Assembly (NCBI RefSeq): GCF_024462775.1
Contig: NZ_JANGCE010000024.1
Span: 1 to 59,530 of the forward strand
Direction: 5' to 3'
Length of the DNA: 59,530 nt
Source of the DNA: Butyricicoccus faecihominis
Lineage (GTDB): Bacteria; Bacillota; Clostridia; Oscillospirales; Butyricicoccaceae
Numbering within the stretch: position 1 is the first letter of the stretch; each line of letters opens with the position of its first letter. The translations under genes were made by a program, and so were the position numbers. The notes beneath the pieces were generated by a model, which searched no databases, was not told the DNA's origin, and saw only the letters and a program-made list of their open reading frames with translations. This document shows, piece after piece, positions 40,330 to 49,557 of the stretch.

Positions 40330-41400
40330 TTATTCCGGTTGCTCCGCCGGCGCGGAGCCTGCGCCCTCTCCGGGCTTTTTACCGCTGCGGCGGCGGCCGC
40401 CGCGTCTTCTTCTGCGGCGGGGCGCGCCATCGGCGGCCTGCGGCTGTTCGCCTTCCGGCATAGTCTCTTCCGGCGCTGCGTCCTCCGGCTCCGGTGCGCG
40501 GACCGGTGCGGGCGCGGGACGGGGCTCCACAGGCTTTTTCGTCTCTGCCCCGTCATGGGCCGCCGCGCAGGGACGGTTTTTACAGCCGCCGCCACGTACC
40601 ATGCAGCATTCCGTGCACTGGAACTGCTCCGGCGAATGCTCAGGGCCGTCGTCGAGCTGCACGCGGCAGGTGCCGCGCAGCATTTGGGTGGAAATGACGC
40701 GGCCGCGCCCCTCGGGCGTATCAACTATACTGCCGTTTTTCGGGGTCACCTTTTGCAGCTCGGCATAGGCTTCGTGCTCATATTTCAGGCAGCACATCAG
40801 CCTGCCGCACGTGCCGGAAATTTTGGCCGGGTTGAGCGAAAGGTTCTGTTCCTTCGCCATATTGATCGAGACCGGGTGGAATTCCTCCAAATAGGAAGAA
40901 CAGCACAGCTCGCGCCCGCAGGCGCCAAGGCCGCCAATCATCTTCGCTTCGTCGCGCACGCCGATCTGCCGCAGCTCAATCCGAGTGCGGAACACACCCG
41001 CGAGGTCTTTGACCAGCTCGCGGAAATCGACGCGGCCATCGGCCGTGAAATAAAACAGCATCTTGCTCATGTCAAACGTGCACTCGACCGTGACAAGGTT
41101 CATTTCGAGCCCATGCTCCTCGATCTTACGCTTGCAGATGACAAAAGCCTCGTCCGCGCGGCGCAGGTTGCGCTCAAGCGTTTGCCGGTCGGCGTCTGTC
41201 GCGACGCGCACCATGCGCTTGAGCGGCTGGACGATATTCTGATCGGGCACCTCGGTGTTGCCCTGCACGGCCTTTGCAAATTCCAGGCCGCGCGCGGTCT
41301 CCACGATAACGTCCTCCCCCGCGGCGACGGGAACGCCTTGCGGGTCAAAATAATACATTTTTCCGTTTGGTTTAAAACGGACTCCGATAATATTGGTCAA
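40330..41400 (-). CDS. ricT: RicT/YaaT family protein (PSP1 domain) with basic tail
   Basis: A 356-residue protein. The PSP1 core has VRFKPNGKMYYFDPQG, AKMIGGLGACGRELCCSSYL and SGTCGRLMCCLKYEHEAY with the conserved Cys residues of the RicT iron-sulfur complex, and KVTPKNGSIVDTPEGRGRV. In Bacillus RicT helps RNase Y processing and sporulation control. The C-terminal 100 residues are Pro/Glu/Ala-rich and end RRRRRRGGRRRSGKK, likely an RNA- or DNA-binding tail. It starts at TTG with AGGAGGAG upstream. It follows holB by 26 bases, the order known in Firmicutes. Confidence 0.92.
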   Translation of the reverse strand: MTNIIGVRFKPNGKMYYFDPQGVPVAAGEDVIVETARGLEFAKAVQGNTEVPDQNIVQPLKRMVRVATDADRQTLERNLRRADEAFVICKRKIEEHGLEMNLVTVECTFDMSKMLFYFTADGRVDFRELVKDLAGVFRTRIELRQIGVRDEAKMIGGLGACGRELCCSSYLEEFHPVSINMAKEQNLSLNPAKISGTCGRLMCCLKYEHEAYAELQKVTPKNGSIVDTPEGRGRVISTQMLRGTCRVQLDDGPEHSPEQFQCTECCMVRGGGCKNRPCAAAHDGAETKKPVEPRPAPAPVRAPEPEDAAPEETMPEGEQPQAADGAPRRRRRRGGRRRSGKKPGEGAGSAPAEQPE

Positions 41401-41426
41401 TACTTGCTCCTCCTAGATAGCGGGGA

Positions 41427-42308
41427 TCATTCAAGATAACAAATGCGAAATGCGTCGCTCGTGAGCGACAGGGTAACGGCCGCCGCGGCCGCGTTGCGGG
41501 ACACGCGGTCCTGCAAAACATAGAGGAAATCGGCCAAGCGCGTCAGCCTTGCCGGGGCGATCGCGCGCGAAAGCTTATCCGTTTCGGCGGCAAGGCCGGG
41601 CGCGAGCGGTACGGTTTGCAGCCCATGGGCGCGTAAGATCGCGTCGCGCAGCGCGGTCTGCATCAGCCCGAGCAGGGCGACCAGCGCCCGGCGCGGCGTT
41701 TTTTCCATGGCGAGCGCCGCGGCCATCAGCCGCTCCTCTCGCCCCTCGGCAAGGGCCGCGAAATAAGGGCCGATCAGATCGGCTGCTTCCGCTTCGGGCA
41801 GCGCGCCGCCGTCCGGCTCAAGCGAAAAGGTCACGCAGCGGCTGCGCACGGTTTCCAAAAGCGCGTCCGGCTGTTCAGAGAGCAGCAGAAAAAAAGCGTA
41901 GGCGGGCGGCTCCTCCAGCAGCTTGAGCAGCGCGTTCTGCGCGGCGGGATTCAAGCGGTGCGCGTGGCAGATGACCGTCACGCGGCGCTCTCCATCATTC
42001 GGCACGATGGCGTTTTCCGCCTTTAAGCGGCGGGCAAGCTCAACTTTGAGCTCGTCGTCCCCCTCGTCGACAACGGTCAAGTCGGGGTGCACGTCGCTTG
42101 CCACCTTGCGGCAGGGCACGCAAACGCCGCAGGGGCGCTGTCCGTCGCCCTCGCAAAACAGGGCTGCGGCCAGCGCGCGGGCAAGCGACAAAAGCGCTTC
42201 GCCATTTTCGCCGGTGAGCAGCACGGTCTGCGGAAAGCGGCCGGCAAGCGCGTGCCGCAGGCTCGCCTTCAGCGCTTCGTTGCCGGACAGCGCGTCAAGC
42301 GAGATCAC
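41427..42308 (-). CDS. holB: DNA polymerase III subunit delta'
   Basis: A 293-residue clamp-loader subunit. ALAGRFPQTVLLTGENGEALL is the degenerate P-loop region, and the four zinc-binding cysteines are in CGVCVPCRK plus CEGDG upstream. AHRLNPAAQNALLKLLEEPPA and LLLSEQPDALLETVRSRC are family blocks with the sensor 1 and SRC motifs. Delta' is the stator of the clamp loader. The start overlaps the darA stop (ATGA). Confidence 0.94.
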   Translation of the reverse strand: MISLDALSGNEALKASLRHALAGRFPQTVLLTGENGEALLSLARALAAALFCEGDGQRPCGVCVPCRKVASDVHPDLTVVDEGDDELKVELARRLKAENAIVPNDGERRVTVICHAHRLNPAAQNALLKLLEEPPAYAFFLLLSEQPDALLETVRSRCVTFSLEPDGGALPEAEAADLIGPYFAALAEGREERLMAAALAMEKTPRRALVALLGLMQTALRDAILRAHGLQTVPLAPGLAAETDKLSRAIAPARLTRLADFLYVLQDRVSRNAAAAAVTLSLTSDAFRICYLE

Positions 42309-42628
42309 AGCTTTTCAAAGCGCTCCACGTTCAGCACGAACACGGTCGCGCCGCCGACCTCGACCTGCACCGGGGTGGACGGGAAAAAGCCCATGCCCAG
42401 CTCCGCCGTGGTCGGGATGATCTGCTTGCGGGAAGAGGAATGCTCGCGGATGATGTCAAACGCCGCGTCGAGCTTATCCTCGTCCAGACCAATCAGGATG
42501 GTGACGTTGCCGGCCTTGAGAAAGCCGCCGGTCGTCGCCAGCTTGGTGATGGAAAAGCCGGCCTTCATCAAATTGTTTATTACGTCCTGCGCGTCGTCGT
42601 AATTGATGATCGCAAGTACCATTTTCAT
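42305..42628 (-). CDS. darA: c-di-AMP receptor DarA (YaaQ/PstA family)
   Basis: A 107-residue PII-like protein: MVLAIINYDDAQDVINNLMKAGFSITKLATTGGFLKAGNVTILIG, shown in part, with the GGFLK loop that binds cyclic di-AMP, and a C-terminal FFPSTPVQVEVGGATVFVL strand pair. GGGAGGT lies 7 bases before the ATG. It sits directly before holB and after the decarboxylase gene, as in Bacillus yaaO-tmk-yaaQ-yaaR-holB-yaaT, but tmk and yaaR are missing here. Confidence 0.93.
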   Translation of the reverse strand: MKMVLAIINYDDAQDVINNLMKAGFSITKLATTGGFLKAGNVTILIGLDEDKLDAAFDIIREHSSSRKQIIPTTAELGMGFFPSTPVQVEVGGATVFVLNVERFEKL

Positions 42629-42655
42629 AACGGTTACCTCCCAAACAGGTTTCAT

Positions 42656-44098
42656 TCAGTCTGTTATTACTACATAAATGTCGTCTACTTTATTGTACCA
42701 TCTTTCTTGCAACAATTCAATGTGCGAGTCGGTGATTTTCTCGCCCGGCCAAAGCAGCGGGATTCCCGGCGGATAGGGCGTTACCGGGCGGGCGCAGACC
42801 ATACCCGCGGCAGTCTCGACCGGCACGCGGCCGTGGTGGGAAAAATGCGCCTGCCGCACCGACAGCACCCGCTCGGCGGGCGGAAACGGCGCGGCCGGAT
42901 GCGGCACTTCTCCCTTTTGCGCCCGGCGGCTGATCTTTCGCAGCGCGCGCCGCAGCCGCCGCAGCGAAGAGCCGGTATCCGAGCAGGTCAGGATAAACAC
43001 GGCGTTTCGCTCGTCCGCCATCTCGCAGGCGACGCCGAACTCGCTCCAAAGGGTGTCCGAAAGCGTCTGTCCGGTCATATCGGTGCCCGCGGTGCTCACG
43101 GTCAGCCGGCAGGGATCCAAATCGGGGAAATCGCCCGTGCCCAAGGCCGAAAAGCGCGTGCGCGCATCGACAAAGCGGCGCAGCTCCTCGCAGGCCGTGG
43201 CCGCGCGCAGGTAGGCGATATGGCCGGGGCCCTCGACGTAGGCGCGCGCCAGATCGATCGAAGACAAAATGGGATAGGACGGGCTCGACGTGCCGAACAG
43301 CGCGGTGTTTTCGCGCAGGCCGCGCCGGTCGATCCGGTCGCCCATGAGCAATGCAGCGCCCTGCCCCAGACAGGGCAGCGTTTTATGAATGGACAGCACC
43401 GCCAGATCGGCGCCCTCCGCAATCGGCGTGGGCAGGCCGACCGCCGGAAAATGCGCGCCGTGCGCCGCGTCGACCAGCAGTTTTTTGCCGTAAGCCGCGC
43501 ATAGGTCGGCAAAAGCAGGGATATCGCGGCGAACGCCGTAATAGGTTGGTGAGGTGAGCATCACCGCGCGGATCTCCGGGTGGGCGATCAACTGCCGTTC
43601 CGCCTCGGCGATATCGAGCGCGCCGGGCACGGCAAACGGCTCGATCAGCTCGGAAGAGAAAAAATAGGGCGTTAGATCAAGCAGCGCACAGGCTGTGCAA
43701 ACCGATTTATGACAGCCCCGGTCAAGCAGCACGCTGCCGCCCGCCCCGGCGGCGGTGGCCAGCATGGCCAGCACGCCCTGCGTCGAGCCGCCGGTCAGGA
43801 AAAAGCAGTCCCCTGCCTCAAAATAACATGCGGCGGCTACCTCCGCGTCCCGAATGGGGCCTTCGCCCAAATATAGGTTGCCGGTGCCGTAGGTCTCGGT
43901 AAAGTCGATCGCAAACAGGTCGGCATAGGTGGTGAACACAGGCTCGCCCTTGTGTCCGGGCATGTGAAAGCGCGCCGCGTCGCCCGTGGCCATCAGCTGT
44001 AGGGCGTGGTAGAGCGGCGCGGTGGTAAACGGCAAAAGCCGGTTGATCTTGCTCATCTGCCCGCGCGGCCGGCGCAGGGTGCGCTTATGCGTCTGCAT
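42656..44098 (-). CDS. Orn/Lys/Arg decarboxylase family PLP enzyme
   Basis: A 480-residue fold-type I PLP enzyme. Motifs are FHMPGHKGEP, the glycine loop TGGSTQGVLAM, the cofactor Asp in LLVDAAHGAHF and the Schiff-base Lys in SIHKTLPCLGQGA. The C-terminal small domain ends YPPGIPLLWPGE. It is the YaaO/SpeA type, decarboxylating a basic amino acid, possibly arginine to agmatine or lysine to cadaverine. AAGGGGG lies 7 bases before the ATG. It lies upstream of darA, holB and ricT, matching yaaO position in Bacillus. Confidence 0.9.
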   Translation of the reverse strand: MQTHKRTLRRPRGQMSKINRLLPFTTAPLYHALQLMATGDAARFHMPGHKGEPVFTTYADLFAIDFTETYGTGNLYLGEGPIRDAEVAAACYFEAGDCFFLTGGSTQGVLAMLATAAGAGGSVLLDRGCHKSVCTACALLDLTPYFFSSELIEPFAVPGALDIAEAERQLIAHPEIRAVMLTSPTYYGVRRDIPAFADLCAAYGKKLLVDAAHGAHFPAVGLPTPIAEGADLAVLSIHKTLPCLGQGAALLMGDRIDRRGLRENTALFGTSSPSYPILSSIDLARAYVEGPGHIAYLRAATACEELRRFVDARTRFSALGTGDFPDLDPCRLTVSTAGTDMTGQTLSDTLWSEFGVACEMADERNAVFILTCSDTGSSLRRLRRALRKISRRAQKGEVPHPAAPFPPAERVLSVRQAHFSHHGRVPVETAAGMVCARPVTPYPPGIPLLWPGEKITDSHIELLQERWYNKVDDIYVVITD

Positions 44099-44117
44099 TG
44101 CGAAACCCCCTTTATGG

Positions 44118-44234
44118 GAATTAGTAATTAGTAGTTAGTAATTAGTAATTATTGTGCAAGGCCGCGCGACTTCCTCCACGCTTCACACTTGCCGCGCAAT
44201 TATTAATTACTCATTACTAATTCCTAATTATTAT
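44118..44234. repeat. AT-rich MITE-like inverted repeat
   Basis: GGAATTAGTAATTAGTAGTTAG (44117-44138) at the left is matched in reverse by CTCATTACTAATTCCTAATTATTA at the right, around a GC-rich centre with GCGCGGCAAG-type sequence. The ends are repeats of TTAGTAAT. It lies in the 310-base gap between the decarboxylase and serC, of which the rest (44235-44400) holds a possible promoter with TATAAT near 44340. Confidence 0.6.
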
Positions 44235-44408
44235 ACCACGCCGTGGCATAGGCTTGCAAACTGTCCATAATGTGCACACATTCGTCTTTTTCAGACGGAA
44301 TTTTGGTTTAATTTCACGTAGTAAATCATGGGGGTGTATATTATAATAATTATTGCGCTCGTTATTCGATCGCCATGTTTTGAATTTTGAAAGGCAGGTA
44401 ACTAACCT

Positions 44409-45500
44409 ATGGCTGACAATCGTATTTTCAACTTTTCCGCAGGCCCCTCCATGCTGCCGGTTCCCGTGCTCGAACGCGCGGCATCCGAAATGCTCAATTA
44501 CAAGGGCTCCGGCATGTCTGTCATGGAGATGAGTCACCGCTCCAAGGTATATGACGCCGTCATCAAGGACGCCGAGGCCGCGCTGCGCCGTGTCATGAAC
44601 ATCCCGGAAAATTACAAGGTGCTGTTCCTGCAAGGCGGCGCGACCACGCAGTTCGCGGCCATCCCGATGAATCTGATGAAGACCGGCAAGGCCGATTACG
44701 CCGTGACCGGTAACTTTGCAAACAACGCGTACAAGGAAGCCGTGAAGTTCGGCGATATCCATGTTGCGTATTCTTCCAAGAAAACCAATTTCGACCACGT
44801 GCCCGCGCAGAACGAGCTTGACCTGAACGCGGACGCGGACTATTTCTACATCTGCGCCAACAACACCATCTATGGCACCGAATACTCTTATGACCCCGAA
44901 ACGCCCGAAAATGTTCCGCTCGTGGCGGATATGTCGTCCAACATCCTGTCCAAGCCGGTCGACGTTTCCAAATATGGCGTTATTTACGCCGGCGCGCAGA
45001 AGAACATGGGCCCCGCCGGCCTGACCGTCGTGATCGTACGCGACGACCTGCTCGGCTCCTACCCCAAGGAAAAGTACCCGGCCATGCTGGACTGGAAGCT
45101 GATGGCCGACAAGGAAAGCATGTACAACACGCCCCCGACCTATGCCATCTATGTGCTCGGTCTGGTGCTTGAGTGGGTGGAATCCCTCGGCGGCCTGACC
45201 GAAATGGCCCGCCGCGCCGAAGAAAAGAGCAGCCTGCTGTACGATTACCTCGATTCGACCGATTTTTATCAGGCCGTTGCCGCGAAGGACAGCCGCAGCC
45301 GCATGAACGTCACCTTCCGCACCGGAAACGACGAGCTCGACGCCAAGTTCGCCAAGGAATCCGCCGCCGCGGGCATGTCGAACCTCAAGGGCCACCGCTC
45401 GGTAGGCGGTATGCGCGCCTCGATCTACAACGCCATGCCGCTCGAGGGCGTACAGACGCTGATCGACTTCATGAAAAAATTTGAAGCCGCCAATAAGTAA
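44409..45500 (+). CDS. serC: Phosphoserine aminotransferase
   Basis: A 363-residue SerC. FNFSAGPSMLPVPVLERA is the family start, with GSGMSVMEMSHRS and the PLP Lys198 in AGAQKNMGPAGLTVVIV. It moves an amino group from glutamate to 3-phosphohydroxypyruvate. The start has AAGGCAGG upstream. The partner serA lies 18 bases downstream, so serine synthesis is co-transcribed. Confidence 0.95.
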   Translation: MADNRIFNFSAGPSMLPVPVLERAASEMLNYKGSGMSVMEMSHRSKVYDAVIKDAEAALRRVMNIPENYKVLFLQGGATTQFAAIPMNLMKTGKADYAVTGNFANNAYKEAVKFGDIHVAYSSKKTNFDHVPAQNELDLNADADYFYICANNTIYGTEYSYDPETPENVPLVADMSSNILSKPVDVSKYGVIYAGAQKNMGPAGLTVVIVRDDLLGSYPKEKYPAMLDWKLMADKESMYNTPPTYAIYVLGLVLEWVESLGGLTEMARRAEEKSSLLYDYLDSTDFYQAVAAKDSRSRMNVTFRTGNDELDAKFAKESAAAGMSNLKGHRSVGGMRASIYNAMPLEGVQTLIDFMKKFEAANK

Positions 45501-45518
45501 GGGAGGACATACGCCAAC

Positions 45519-46679
45519 ATGTATAATGTAAAGCTGTATAATAAGATTTCCAAGGTCGGTCTGGACGACCTCGACGCCGCCAAGTACGCCTGCTCCGAGG
45601 ATTTTAGCGATTACGACGCCGTGCTGGTCCGTTCGGCCAAGCTGCACGACGTTGAATTCCCGAAAAACCTCAAGTGCATTGCGCGCGCGGGTGCGGGCGT
45701 CAACAACATCCCGATCGACCGCTGCTCGGAAGAGGGCATCGTCGTATTCAATACGCCGGGCGCGAACGCCAACGCCGTCAAGGAGCTGGTCATCTGCGCG
45801 ATGCTGCTCGCCTCCCGTAAAATCGTGCAGGGCGCGAACTGGGTGCGCTCGCTGAAGGGCACGCCGGATATCGGCCCCGCTGCCGAGAAGGGCAAGGCGA
45901 CCTATGCCGGGCCCGAAATCGCGGGCAAGCGCCTTGGCGTGATCGGCCTCGGCGCGATCGGCGTCAAGGTGGCGAACGCCGCCATCGGCCTCGATATGGA
46001 CGTTTGGGGCTACGATCCCTTCCTGTCCGTGGACGGCGCGTTAAAGCTGTCCCGCGCGGTCAAGCACATCACCGATCTGGATCAGATCTTTGCGAACTGC
46101 GATTATATCACCGTACACGTGCCGCTGCTGCCGGATACCAAGAATATCGTCTGCGCGGAGACCCTTGCGAAAGCCAAGGACGGCGTGCGCGTGATCAACC
46201 TTGCCCGCGGCGAATTGGTCGACGAGCAGGCCATGGCCGATGCGCTCCAGTCCGGCAAGGTCGCGTGCTACGTGTCCGACTTCGCTTCCGACTGCATTTT
46301 GGAGCAGGAAAACGCGATCGTGCTGCCCCACCTCGGCGCTTCCACGCCCGAGAGCGAGGACAACTGCGCGATCATGGCCGCAAAGGAAATCGCGGAGTAT
46401 CTGGAAAAGGGCACCATCCGCAATTCGGTCAACTTCCCGAACCTCAAGGTCCCGTACGAGGGCGGCTACCGCATTTGCATGATCCACAAAAACGTGCCCA
46501 ACATGATCACCGCCATTTCGTCCGCCATGTCCTCCAAGGGCGTCAACATCGAAAACATGGGCAACCGCTCCAAGGGCGAATACGCCTATACCATCATGGA
46601 CGCAGCCGTCCAGCCGACCGAGGAGACCCTCGCCGCGATCCGCGCGATCGACGGCATGATCTCGGTCCGCGCGATCTGA
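45519..46679 (+). CDS. serA: D-3-phosphoglycerate dehydrogenase
   Basis: A 386-residue SerA. The NAD-binding fold has LGVIGLGAIGVKVANAAIGLDM, and catalytic Arg/Glu/His lie in NLARGELVDEQAM, CNYIT-like and LPHLGASTPESEDNCA. The C-terminus (about 315-386) is an ACT domain (MITAISSAMSSKGVNIENMGN), which commonly allows serine feedback. It lacks the long ASB domain of larger SerA proteins. GGAGG precedes the ATG. It is directly after serC, and a terminator follows. Confidence 0.94.
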   Translation: MYNVKLYNKISKVGLDDLDAAKYACSEDFSDYDAVLVRSAKLHDVEFPKNLKCIARAGAGVNNIPIDRCSEEGIVVFNTPGANANAVKELVICAMLLASRKIVQGANWVRSLKGTPDIGPAAEKGKATYAGPEIAGKRLGVIGLGAIGVKVANAAIGLDMDVWGYDPFLSVDGALKLSRAVKHITDLDQIFANCDYITVHVPLLPDTKNIVCAETLAKAKDGVRVINLARGELVDEQAMADALQSGKVACYVSDFASDCILEQENAIVLPHLGASTPESEDNCAIMAAKEIAEYLEKGTIRNSVNFPNLKVPYEGGYRICMIHKNVPNMITAISSAMSSKGVNIENMGNRSKGEYAYTIMDAAVQPTEETLAAIRAIDGMISVRAI

Positions 46680-46690
46680 TTGTAATCCAT

Positions 46691-46728
46691 AAAATAGGCC
46701 GCTGCCTGATCGCAGCGGCCTATTTTTA
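46691..46728 (+). terminator. Terminator after serA
   Basis: AAAATAGGCCGCTGC-CTGATC-GCAGCGGCCTATTTT followed by TATCC. A strong 15-bp stem between convergent genes. Confidence 0.9.
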
Positions 46729-46738
46729 TCCTTATGTC

Positions 46739-47152
46739 TTATTTGTCGGCGCCACTCTTATTCTGCAACAGACAAATCCCCGCGCAAGCTACGCCAATGC
46801 CCAGCAGCGTAAAGCCGGCGTTCGTATCGAGCGCCTTCATCCGTGACAATACCACGACCGCGACGCCCATGGCGAGCGTCACCGCTTTGAAAACCAGACC
46901 GATGATGTTCCGCGCGCTTTGCTTGTCCGCGCCGCTGCCGCCCCGCTCGCGAACCTGCATCAGCTCATCCACCGATACCTGAAGCGTTTCCGCGAGCTTA
47001 GGCAACGAAGCGATATCCGGACAGGACAGATCGCGCTCCCATTTGGAAACGGCCTTATCGGTGATATTCATGATGGCGGCCAGTTCGGCCTGCGTCATCC
47101 CGCGTTCCTTGCGCAAGGATGCGATCATGTTGCCCAGCGTTTGTTTTTGCAT
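46739..47152 (-). CDS. XRE-family regulator with two transmembrane helices
   Basis: A 137-residue protein. The N-terminal helix-turn-helix (about 6-60) reads LRKERGMTQAELAAIMNITDKAVSKWERD, shown in part, an XRE/Cro fold. Two hydrophobic helices (about 90-130) follow, ending LLQNKSGADK. This membrane-tethered XRE arrangement is common in Clostridia; some members sense antibiotics or envelope signals. AAGGAGG precedes the ATG at 47152. The 5' leader crosses a copy of the dispersed repeat. Confidence 0.85.
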   Translation of the reverse strand: MQKQTLGNMIASLRKERGMTQAELAAIMNITDKAVSKWERDLSCPDIASLPKLAETLQVSVDELMQVRERGGSGADKQSARNIIGLVFKAVTLAMGVAVVVLSRMKALDTNAGFTLLGIGVACAGICLLQNKSGADK

Positions 47153-47210
47153 GCAGCGTTCCTCCTTGGTTATCCATGCCATTCCATGCAGGCGTTCCCC
47201 CCTGTATCCG

Positions 47211-47311
47211 TCCTCCTGAGCGAAGCGAAGGATCTCGCGCGAACGCGCGTTCCTTACCGAAAATCGCGCGTTCGCGCGAGATTCTTCGTCACTACGTTCC
47301 TCAGAATGACA
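47211..47311. repeat. Dispersed inverted-repeat element, copy 2
   Basis: Same architecture and orientation as 4388-4488: CTGAGCGAAGCGAAGGATC, TCGCGCGAACGCGCG ... CGCGCGTTCGCGCG, then GATTCTTCG...CAGAATGACA. Interior bases differ between copies while arms match, as expected if the RNA or DNA hairpin is conserved. Confidence 0.8.
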
Positions 47312-47360
47312 ACCGGGAAAGCTTAACTTAATGACATTGGCCCTCGTCATTCGTGTTTTT

Positions 47361-47389
47361 ATTGTATCCCCGCCGGGGCGGATTCTCAA
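47361..47389 (-). promoter_or_regulatory. Promoter of the XRE gene
   Basis: Minus strand: TTGAGA (47384-47389), 17 bases, TACAAT (47361-47366), giving a leader of about 200 bases that includes the dispersed repeat. Confidence 0.7.
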
Positions 47390-47540
47390 CCGACCGCCGG
47401 TTTAGTATGGGAAACGGTTGGTTTACCTGTGGTTTACCCGTTCTCTCCCCGCTATTTTACCATATCACGCGCCCGACCAGCGGGCTGATTTTGCCGAAAA
47501 AACGGGTACGCCAAAGACGGTCGCGCACATAGCGCGGGTC

Positions 47541-47569
47541 TTGCTAATCCCCCCAAAATGGGATATACT
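47541..47569 (+). promoter_or_regulatory. Promoter of nadE
   Basis: TTGCTA (47541-47546), a 17-base spacer, TATACT (47564-47569), about 35 bases before the ATG at 47604. Confidence 0.7.
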
Positions 47570-47603
47570 AATTTTATCTGGAATTTAAGAGGAGTGGCAC
47601 AGA

Positions 47604-49544
47604 ATGGAAGATGGTTTTATCAAGGTGGCGGCGGCAACGCCCGCGCTGCGCGTGGCGGACTGCCCCTATAACGCCTTGGAAATTGTAAAGCTGGCACGCG
47701 AGGCCGCCGGTAAAGGCGCGAAGCTCTGCGTGTTCCCCGAGCTGTGCCTGACCGGCTATACCTGCGGCGACCTGCTGTGGCACCAGACCCTGCTGGACGG
47801 CGCGCTGGACGCGCTGCAAACCGTTTTAGAGCAGTTGGAGGCGCTCGACATGCTGGTGGCCGTCGGCCTGCCGTTCATGGCGGAGGGCAGGCTCTTCAAT
47901 GTCGCCGCCGTTTGCTACCACAACGAGGTGCTCGGCCTTGTGCCCAAGCGCAATTTGCCCAATTACGCCGAGTTCTACGAAGGCCGCCACTTTACGGCGG
48001 GCCACGCCGCTTTTTTACCCGCGGGCGATATCGAGCTGCGCTTTCCCAGCGGCCGCGTGCAGAAAAACGTCGCCCTGACCGGCGACCAGCTGTTCTGCTG
48101 CGAAGGCTTGCCCGCGTTTACCCTCGGCGTTGAGATCTGCGAGGACCTTTGGGTGCCCCAGCCGCCCTCCACCACGCTGGCGCAGCTGGGCGCAACGGTC
48201 ATCGTCAACCTGTCCGCTTCGGATGAACTGATCGGCAAGGCCGCTTACCGCCGCGAGCTGGTAAAGAGCCAGTCCGCGCGCCTGCTGTGCGCCTATGTAT
48301 ACGCGGACGCGGGCTTTGGCGAATCGACGCAGGATCTCGTCTTTGCCGGGCACGACCTGATCGCGGAAAACGGCGCGCTGCTCGCGGAAAGCCGCCGCTT
48401 TGAGGGCGGCGTGGTATATGCCGATCTGGATTTGGACCGCTTGCAGCACGAACGCCGCCGCATGGGCAGCTTTAGCCCCCGGAGCGAGGGGCAGGCCTGC
48501 CGCCGCCAGCGGTTTTCTCTGCCGCGGACCACCTGCGACCTGCGGAACCGCTGGTTCCCGCGCACCCCGTTCGTGCCGCAGAATGACGCCGTGCGCGCCG
48601 AGCGCTGTGAGGAAATCTTGACCATACAGGCGGTCGGCCTTGCCACGCGGCTGCACCATACCGGCAGCAAAACCGCCGTTGTCGGCCTGTCCGGCGGGCT
48701 GGATTCAACGCTCGCCCTGATCGTTGCGGCGCATGCGTTCGACCGGCTCGGACTCGACCGGTCGGGCATTCTCGCGGTCACCATGCCCTGCTTCGGCACG
48801 ACCCAGCGCACCCGCGGCAACGCGGAAAAGCTGGCGGAAGCTTACGGCGTGACCCTACAGACCGTCGATATCAAAGCGGCGGTCGATCAGCACTTTGCCG
48901 ATATCGGCCAGTCCAAGGACGACCTGACCGTAACCTTTGAAAACGCGCAGGCGCGTATGCGCACGCTGGTCTTGATGAACCTTGCCAACAAGAACGGCGG
49001 CATGGTGGTTGGCACGGGCGACCTGTCCGAACTCGCGCTTGGCTGGGCCACCTATAATGGCGACCACATGAGCATGTACGGCGTCAACGCCTCCATCCCC
49101 AAAACGCTGGTGCGCTATCTGGTCGCTTACGAGGCCGACCGCGCCGAGGGCACGCTGGGCGAGGTGCTGCGCGACGTGCTGGATACCCCCGTATCCCCCG
49201 AATTGCTGCCGCCCAAGGACGGCGAGATCAGCCAAAAGACCGAGGACCTTGTCGGCCCGTACGAACTGCACGATTTCTTCCTGTATTATATGCTGCGCTT
49301 CGGCTACCCGCCGGCTAAAATTTTCCGCGCGGCGCTGAAGGCCTTTGACGGCGAATATGACCGCGAAACGATTAAAAAGTGGCTCATTACCTTCCTGCGC
49401 CGCTTTTTCACCCAGCAATTCAAGCGCTCCTGTCTGCCGGACGGCCCTAAGGTCGGCACGGTCGCCCTGTCCCCGCGCGGCGATTGGCGCATGCCGTCGG
49501 ACGCCAGCGCGAAGCTGTGGCTGGACGCCGCCGAGCAGCTTTGA
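47604..49544 (+). CDS. nadE: Glutamine-dependent NAD+ synthase
   Basis: A 646-residue two-domain enzyme. The N-terminal nitrilase-like glutaminase has Glu in FPELCLTGY, Lys in VPKRNLPNY and Cys179 in VEICEDLW. The C-terminal synthetase has the ATP-binding SGGLDST loop (about 363-369), VGTGDLSELALGWATYNGDHMS and KRSCLPDGPKVG. It amidates deamido-NAD+ with ammonia channelled from glutamine. GAGGAG lies upstream of the ATG. A VanZ gene begins 14 bases later, so they may share a transcript. Confidence 0.95.
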   Translation: MEDGFIKVAAATPALRVADCPYNALEIVKLAREAAGKGAKLCVFPELCLTGYTCGDLLWHQTLLDGALDALQTVLEQLEALDMLVAVGLPFMAEGRLFNVAAVCYHNEVLGLVPKRNLPNYAEFYEGRHFTAGHAAFLPAGDIELRFPSGRVQKNVALTGDQLFCCEGLPAFTLGVEICEDLWVPQPPSTTLAQLGATVIVNLSASDELIGKAAYRRELVKSQSARLLCAYVYADAGFGESTQDLVFAGHDLIAENGALLAESRRFEGGVVYADLDLDRLQHERRRMGSFSPRSEGQACRRQRFSLPRTTCDLRNRWFPRTPFVPQNDAVRAERCEEILTIQAVGLATRLHHTGSKTAVVGLSGGLDSTLALIVAAHAFDRLGLDRSGILAVTMPCFGTTQRTRGNAEKLAEAYGVTLQTVDIKAAVDQHFADIGQSKDDLTVTFENAQARMRTLVLMNLANKNGGMVVGTGDLSELALGWATYNGDHMSMYGVNASIPKTLVRYLVAYEADRAEGTLGEVLRDVLDTPVSPELLPPKDGEISQKTEDLVGPYELHDFFLYYMLRFGYPPAKIFRAALKAFDGEYDRETIKKWLITFLRRFFTQQFKRSCLPDGPKVGTVALSPRGDWRMPSDASAKLWLDAAEQL

Positions 49545-49557
49545 GAGGTGCGCCTGA

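Noticed and set aside
38509-41439. 976-codon plus-strand frame opposite the SLH and ricT genes
   Set aside because: Antisense shadow; Arg/His/Gly-rich composition, no domain, no ribosome site, and both opposing genes are well supported.
44217-45647. 476-codon minus-strand frame opposite serC
   Set aside because: Shadow of serC, whose motifs and ribosome site are clear.
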